Assembly (NCBI GenBank): GCA_937900435.1
Contig: CALCEG010000096.1
Coordinates: 1 to 6,368, forward strand
Direction of reading: 5' to 3'
DNA: 6,368 nt
Origin: an uncultured Alphaproteobacteria bacterium
GTDB taxonomy: Bacteria; Pseudomonadota; Alphaproteobacteria; Rs-D84
Shown one piece after another: positions 1 through 3,520 of this stretch; the first letter of the stretch is position 1; each line of letters starts with the position of its first letter. The notes beneath the pieces are model-generated. The model worked only from the letters and a program-made list of their open reading frames with translations, ran no database searches and was not told where the DNA came from. Position numbers and translations under genes: made by a program.

Positions 1-108
1 GCACTACTATCAGAATGGCATTGTGCAGATTGCCTGCTCTTTGCCGCCATATTCCTATTTATGATGGTTATCCCAGGGCATATTCTCAATCACAAGTACA
101 ACAAATAA
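1..108 (+). CDS. C-terminal fragment of an unidentified membrane protein (5' end outside window)
   Basis: Reading frame 1 is open from the left edge to a TAA at 106-108 and gives 35 residues. They contain a strongly hydrophobic stretch (about residues 11-25, CLLFAAIFLFMMVIP) followed by a short polar, basic tail ending HKYNK, which is how many polytopic inner-membrane proteins end. I do not recognise the family. It converges on the truncated methyltransferase reading frame, with 37 bp between the two stops and no clear terminator hairpin between them. The fragment is short, so it could be a chance open frame. A second open plus-strand frame from 15 to 284 also crosses this region, but its larger part is antisense to the methyltransferase, so I prefer frame 1. 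Confidence 0.4.
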   Translation, partial: ALLSEWHCADCLLFAAIFLFMMVIPGHILNHKYNK

Positions 109-145
109 TCGGGCAACGTATGTTCAAAGAGTTAAATCCATTGCT

Positions 146-460
146 TCATTCGGAACTGCGGCTTGCTGTAATGTCTGTATTGATTAGCTTGATGTCTGCG
201 TTGTTTAGTTCTGCGTTTTGGGCGCAAATTTGTAATCGGGCATCAGATGTGTCAATGCCGGTAATTTGTGCGTCTGGGTTATGATGCAACAGGCATAATG
301 AAATACCACCTGTGCCAATACCAACGTCAAGGACTGTCTTTATGTTCTTGGTGGGCGCGTATGCCGCCAGCCATACCGCATCAGATGTTGGGTTATATTG
401 GCTGTGGCGCATTTGTACACGTCCGCCCAATAAAGTAAAAATTTCTTGTTTTATGCTCAT
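146..460 (-). CDS. C-terminally truncated TrmN6-like SAM-dependent methyltransferase (probable pseudogene)
   Basis: The 104 residues match the N-terminal half of the COG4123/TrmN6 family, which methylates N6 of adenine 37 in tRNA1(Val). Seen: an opening segment TLLGGRVQMRHSQYNPTSDA typical of the family, SAM motif I at about 43-51 (VLDVGIGTG), the acidic end of strand 2 (TGIDTSD, about 67-73) and a motif near NTDI at about 94-97. The frame then stops with TGA. Family members run to about 230-250 residues and carry an NPPY-type catalytic motif just after this point. I translated all three minus-strand frames down to position 1 and found no such motif and no family-like C-terminus. This favours deletion or rearrangement over a simple frameshift. 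Start chosen: ATG at 460; its Shine-Dalgarno is weak. It is divergent from the membrane-protein gene at 501. Without the catalytic half it is probably inactive. The family call is firm to the level of class I methyltransferase; the TrmN6 subgroup is likely but not proven. Confidence 0.75.
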   Translation of the reverse strand: MSIKQEIFTLLGGRVQMRHSQYNPTSDAVWLAAYAPTKNIKTVLDVGIGTGGISLCLLHHNPDAQITGIDTSDARLQICAQNAELNNADIKLINTDITASRSSE

Positions 461-473
461 TGGTATTTATAAT
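446..473 (+). promoter_or_regulatory. Candidate sigma70-type promoter for the polytopic membrane protein
   Basis: TTGTTT at 446-451, a 16-bp spacer and a perfect TATAAT at 468-473 would place transcription start near 480, about 20 bp before the ATG at 501. A Shine-Dalgarno-like AAGGCA at 490-495 lies 5 bp before that ATG. The -35 box is imperfect and lies inside the start of the divergent methyltransferase frame. AT-rich DNA yields such matches by chance. Confidence 0.4.
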
Positions 474-496
474 AATTCAATAAAATCAAAAGGCAA
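469..496 (-). promoter_or_regulatory. Candidate promoter for the divergent methyltransferase remnant
   Basis: Read on the minus strand, TTGCCT (496-491), a 16-bp spacer and TATTAT (474-469) form a weak sigma70-like promoter. It overlaps the plus-strand -10 box almost exactly, so polymerase could not occupy both at once. Start of transcription would fall within a few bases of the ATG at 460, giving a nearly leaderless message, which fits the lack of a good ribosome binding site. The call is tentative. Confidence 0.2.
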
Positions 497-500
497 GTAT

Positions 501-1493
501 ATGTTAGAAGATGTTATCGTTGTGCAAAGTGCGGTTAGTGCTTTTAATAATGCGGCATTGTGGGCACCTGCGTTTTTGTGGTGGGGGCTGTTGGCAATGC
601 CGTTGTTTGCGCTGGTGTATTGGTGCGCAGATGTGTTGATGGCACGATTGGGCTGGGATAAAAATAATATTGTCGATAAGTCTGCCCCATTGGTTGTTGG
701 ACTGATTGGTGGCTTGATTGTCTTGATGGGGGGGAACTATGCAGTTTTGCGCGATGGTGCAACCGTTTTGCCGGTGGTGTGTGCGCTGATTCTGTTTGTG
801 TGTACTGCGTTTTGTGTGGCGCGTATGCGTGGAACAATGTTGTTCTGTAATGGGCGTAGGTGGTTGCGTTCGTTGATGGTGGGCGTGGTATTGTTGGCAG
901 TGATGATGTCAGATATGCATACCTGGTGGGGACCGTTGCTGCAGGTTGGTGCGGTTGTGATTGGGTGGTGTGTTGGTCGTCTGGTTGGGGCTAAGTTTAA
1001 ATCAATCCCTGTGATTAGTTTTTTAATGCTGATGACGGTGGTGGCGATTTTAATGCAACCGGAGTTCTTTCGTTTTGGGCAGTTGGGGAATTTAACTGTT
1101 GCACATTTGTTGTTTGTGCTGATGTTTGCGGTTGCAATGGTGGCGACTGTGGTCGTTCAGCGGGTCAAGGCAAGCGGAAAAATAAAAAAATCGGTCTATG
1201 TTAAATTAAAGTGGCTGATAAGAACTTTTGGTTTGTTAAGTGCCGCGTTTTTTGTGTTAACCGAAGCGCTGCCGGTATTCTTTGCGGTAATAGCAGTGCT
1301 GGGGGTGTGGTGTGGCATGTCGGTACGACATCAGGCAGATGTTTCGCCTGCGCTGGGGCAACAGTTGTACGCGATAATGTTGTTCTTGTTCGGGATTATA
1401 ACCGTTATGCCTGTTATTTCAGTTGTTGGGGTTTTGTGCTGGGGTAATGGTGGTGCGCTGGGGTTCTGGCGGAATTTTAAGCGTTTGTTATAA
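501..1493 (+). CDS. Polytopic inner-membrane protein of unknown function (330 aa)
   Basis: I do not recognise this family. The 330-residue product is rich in Leu, Val, Ala, Met and Trp, with about ten probable membrane helices near residues 24-46, 61-80, 86-107, 121-137, 143-163, 168-186, 199-220, 238-254, 256-275 and 288-312. Basic loops sit between some of them, notably around 106-123 (ARMRG to GRRWLR), 164-167 and a Lys/Arg-rich stretch at 221-241 that is probably cytoplasmic. No signal-peptidase site, ATPase or transferase motif stands out. The frame is open back to 312, but that extension is antisense to the methyltransferase. ATG 501 is preferred because AAGGCA lies just upstream and the protein then begins with a short acidic leader (MLEDV) before the first helix. 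The gene lies 82 bp before lpxA on the same strand and may be read through into it. An envelope role is suggested only by this neighbour; a transporter or polysaccharide/lipid-handling protein are both possible. Confidence 0.8.
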   Translation: MLEDVIVVQSAVSAFNNAALWAPAFLWWGLLAMPLFALVYWCADVLMARLGWDKNNIVDKSAPLVVGLIGGLIVLMGGNYAVLRDGATVLPVVCALILFVCTAFCVARMRGTMLFCNGRRWLRSLMVGVVLLAVMMSDMHTWWGPLLQVGAVVIGWCVGRLVGAKFKSIPVISFLMLMTVVAILMQPEFFRFGQLGNLTVAHLLFVLMFAVAMVATVVVQRVKASGKIKKSVYVKLKWLIRTFGLLSAAFFVLTEALPVFFAVIAVLGVWCGMSVRHQADVSPALGQQLYAIMLFLFGIITVMPVISVVGVLCWGNGGALGFWRNFKRLL

Positions 1494-1506
1494 TTTGTTA
1501 GATTTA

Positions 1507-1533
1507 TTGAGTACAAATTTACGCAGATATAAT
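1507..1533 (+). promoter_or_regulatory. Candidate lpxA-lpxB promoter
   Basis: A perfect TATAAT at 1528-1533 lies 43 bp before the lpxA ATG. The best -35 candidate is TTGAGT at 1507-1512, with a short 15-bp spacer. Transcription would start near 1540, inside the left arm or loop of an inverted repeat at 1533-1558. This would give lpxAB its own promoter independent of the membrane-protein gene. The -10 box is convincing; the -35 box is only fair. Confidence 0.4.
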
Positions 1534-1558
1534 GTATTATTTCCATACAAATAATACA
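1533..1558. repeat. Perfect 10-bp inverted repeat upstream of lpxA
   Basis: TGTATTATTT (1533-1542) and AAATAATACA (1549-1558) are exact reverse complements around a 6-nt loop, CCATAC. The element abuts the TATAAT box and ends 5 bp before the Shine-Dalgarno of lpxA. It may be an operator for a dimeric regulator or a weak hairpin in the leader. It is nearly all A/T and lacks a following T-run on the plus strand, so it does not look like a terminator for the upstream gene. Confidence 0.55.
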
Positions 1559-1575
1559 AAAAAGTGAGTTTAGTT

Positions 1576-2373
1576 ATGCAAATACATCCAACAGCAATCG
1601 TTCATTCAGGGGCGAAGTTAGGCGAAGATTGTAAAATTGGGCCTTATTGTGTTATCGGGGAAAATGTCGTTTTGGGTGACAGGGTTGAACTGGTATCGCA
1701 CGTTGTAATCGATGGAAAAACATCAATCGGTGATGATTCTATTGTTTATCCGTTCGCGGTTTTAGGCGTTATGAGTCAGGACTTGAAATGGCAAGATGAA
1801 GAAACTATGACCGGGTTGCGTATCGGGAAACGTTGTAAAATTCGTGAATATGTGACAATTCATTCTGGGACACCTGCGTCAGATGGTACGGTAATCGGTG
1901 ATGATTGCCAGATTATGGTTAATGCACACGTTGGACACGATTGCAAGGTCGGAAACAGTGTTGTTATGTCAAATTTGGTTCAGGTCGCAGGACACGTCGA
2001 AATCGAAGATTTTGCAATATTGTCTGGTGGAACAATGGTTCTGCAGTTTGCGCGTATTGGACGTAATGCGTTTATTGGTGGGATGTCTGGGGTCGGGAAC
2101 GATGTTCTGCCATATGCGATTTATGACGGTAACCGCGCAGTATATCGTACAATTAATCGTGTTGGACTGATGCGACATGGATTTACGAACGAAGATATGC
2201 ACGCGATTCATTCTGTGTATTCGGCGGTCTTTAATGGTGGCGAAGGAACAGTGTCAGACAGATTAGCCAAGGTTCGCAAAGAAGTTAAAAATAATAAATA
2301 TGCGATGGATGCGATTGATTTTATTGAAAATCGCTCTAAACGTGGAATTGGTACTTCAAAGAATGCAGAATAA
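1576..2373 (+). CDS. lpxA: Acyl-ACP--UDP-N-acetylglucosamine O-acyltransferase (LpxA)
   Basis: LpxA performs the first step of lipid A synthesis in the cytoplasm, moving a 3-hydroxyacyl chain from acyl carrier protein to the 3-OH of UDP-GlcNAc. The 265 residues fit the family length (E. coli 262). Residues 1 to about 185 are hexapeptide repeats of a left-handed beta-helix (IGPYCVIGENVVLGD and similar), followed by a helical C-terminal domain. Visible key residues: SQDLK (67-71), IRE and TIHSGT (89-99), NAHVGHDC with catalytic base H121 (E. coli H125), AGH with H140 (E. coli H144), GG at 168-169 (G169 equals E. coli G173, compatible with a long acyl chain) and R200 (E. coli R204). Odd points: the H160 position is Leu (L156, in MVLQF) and the ruler residue H191 is Arg (R187). 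ATG 1576 is chosen over GTG 1564 because AAGTGAG at 1562-1568 is then the Shine-Dalgarno, 7 bp away, and the protein starts MQIHPTA as expected. It overlaps lpxB by 11 bp. Confidence 0.97.
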   Translation: MQIHPTAIVHSGAKLGEDCKIGPYCVIGENVVLGDRVELVSHVVIDGKTSIGDDSIVYPFAVLGVMSQDLKWQDEETMTGLRIGKRCKIREYVTIHSGTPASDGTVIGDDCQIMVNAHVGHDCKVGNSVVMSNLVQVAGHVEIEDFAILSGGTMVLQFARIGRNAFIGGMSGVGNDVLPYAIYDGNRAVYRTINRVGLMRHGFTNEDMHAIHSVYSAVFNGGEGTVSDRLAKVRKEVKNNKYAMDAIDFIENRSKRGIGTSKNAE

Positions 2374-3496
2374 TAAACTAAAAGTTTTTGTTATTGCTGG
2401 GGAAGTTTCTGGCGATGTGTTGGGTGGACGCATTATGTCCAAAATTCAAAATGCAGAATTTGTCGGTATTGGTGGCGAAAATATGCAGGCTGCTGGTCTG
2501 CGGTCGTTGTTTCCAATGTCTGATTTGTCTGTTATGGGAATTGTAGAGGTTTTAGCACACGCAAAAACATTGACTGCCCGAATAAAGCAAACTGTTGATG
2601 CGATATTGACGGAAAAACCAGATGTTGTTCTGACTATTGATGCGCCAGGATTTGCAAAAAGCGTGATAAAACAAGTGCGCAAAAGTGACGCCGGTAAACA
2701 GTTAATAAAAAACGGATTGCGCTTTCAGCACGTTGTTGCGCCTCAGGTTTGGGCGTGGCGTTCAGGGCGCGCAAAAAAGTATGCCAAAATATTTGATAAA
2801 TTGTACGCATTCTTTGATTTTGAGGTGCCCTATTTCACAAAATATGGATTAGATACGGTTGCAGTTGGGCATCCGATTGCAGGTGGGTTGGTCGATAAAT
2901 ATAAAAGTCCCAAGAAAACAGATGATAAAATTATAACTTTGGTCCCGGGCAGTAGAATGTCAGAAGTTAAACGTCTGATGCCGCTGATGCGCGATGTTGT
3001 TGATATGCTGTATCGTAATGGGTATATGGGGTATCGGTTTGTTATTCCAGTGGTGGAAACAACTGCGGATTATGTGGCAAACGAAGTTGCAAAATGGCCA
3101 GTAAAACCAGAACTGGTTTCATCATCGGACAGGTATGATATTTATGCTAAGACTTATATTGCGATTGTTGCCAGCGGAACTGTTTCTGCGGAAATGGCAA
3201 TGTTGCATATTCCAACGATTGTGGTTTATAAAATGAACCCGATTACAACGTGGATTGGACGCAGAATTATCAAAGTTCAGTGGGTGTCGCTGTTGAATAT
3301 ATTACTTAATCGTGGTGTGTACCCAGAGTTTTTGGGTGGTGCGGCAACAGCTGAAAATGTTGTTAATTCGGTTCAACAATTAACAATACCGTCTGTGCGC
3401 GAAAAAATGATAGCAGAATTAAAGTCTGCAGATGATTTGTGGCGAAAACCGGACGGCGATGCCAGTGAACTTATTGCAGATGGTATCAGGAAATAA
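2363..3496 (+). CDS. lpxB: Lipid-A-disaccharide synthase (LpxB)
   Basis: LpxB is a membrane-associated GT19 glycosyltransferase that joins UDP-2,3-diacylglucosamine to lipid X, giving the tetra-acyl disaccharide 1-phosphate and UDP. The 377 residues match the usual length (E. coli 382). Motifs in order: AGEVSGD (12-18), GIGGENM (35-41), LSVMGIVEVL (55-64), TIDAPGF (91-97; D93 aligns with E. coli D98), APQVWAWRSGR (126-136), VGHP (168-171), LVPGSRMSEV (193-202; R198 aligns with E. coli R201), VASGTVSAE (269-277), VVYKMNPIT (287-295) and the VSLLNILL / PEFLGG region (308-326). The usual Pro in SLPN is Leu here (L311), a mild deviation. Start ATG 2363 lies inside the end of lpxA, so translation is probably coupled; GGAATTGG at 2343-2350 is a loose Shine-Dalgarno. 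The in-frame extension back to 2300 lacks family character. The stop codon forms part of the terminator stem. Confidence 0.97.
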   Translation: MQNNKLKVFVIAGEVSGDVLGGRIMSKIQNAEFVGIGGENMQAAGLRSLFPMSDLSVMGIVEVLAHAKTLTARIKQTVDAILTEKPDVVLTIDAPGFAKSVIKQVRKSDAGKQLIKNGLRFQHVVAPQVWAWRSGRAKKYAKIFDKLYAFFDFEVPYFTKYGLDTVAVGHPIAGGLVDKYKSPKKTDDKIITLVPGSRMSEVKRLMPLMRDVVDMLYRNGYMGYRFVIPVVETTADYVANEVAKWPVKPELVSSSDRYDIYAKTYIAIVASGTVSAEMAMLHIPTIVVYKMNPITTWIGRRIIKVQWVSLLNILLNRGVYPEFLGGAATAENVVNSVQQLTIPSVREKMIAELKSADDLWRKPDGDASELIADGIRK

Positions 3497-3519
3497 AAAA
3501 ACGGCATTGCCGTTTTTTT
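3495..3519. terminator. Bidirectional intrinsic terminator between lpxB and the converging gene
   Basis: Seven A (3495-3501), CGGC (3502-3505), loop ATT (3506-3508), GCCG (3509-3512) and seven T (3513-3519) form a perfect 11-bp stem with a 3-nt loop. Each strand reads as a GC-core hairpin followed by a T-run, so it can end transcription from both sides. It uses the last two bases of the lpxB stop codon and ends 1 bp before the stop codon of the minus-strand gene at 3521. Confidence 0.9.
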
Positions 3520-3520
3520 A

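Noticed and set aside
1..145. Possible frameshifted continuation of the methyltransferase (FEHTLPDY faintly recalls FDHV-NPPY)
   Set aside because: That frame is interrupted by stops on both sides within a few codons, and no other part resembles the family C-terminus.
15..284. Plus-strand open frame of 89 residues at the left edge
   Set aside because: More than half of it is antisense to the recognisable methyltransferase domain, and the product has no family character. Frame 1 gives a better membrane-protein end over the same left portion.
312..500. N-terminal extension of the polytopic membrane protein
   Set aside because: This stretch is antisense to the conserved part of the methyltransferase, and a Shine-Dalgarno-preceded ATG exists at 501.
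728..734. Run of seven G in the membrane-protein gene as a phase-variation switch
   Set aside because: Seven is short, the tract encodes an in-frame Met-Gly-Gly, and no alternative frame makes sense. The similar G6 near 6330 in the large gene is rejected for the same reason.
1564..1575. GTG start for lpxA adding four residues
   Set aside because: The GTGAG at this place serves as the Shine-Dalgarno for ATG 1576, and the family begins near the HPTA motif.
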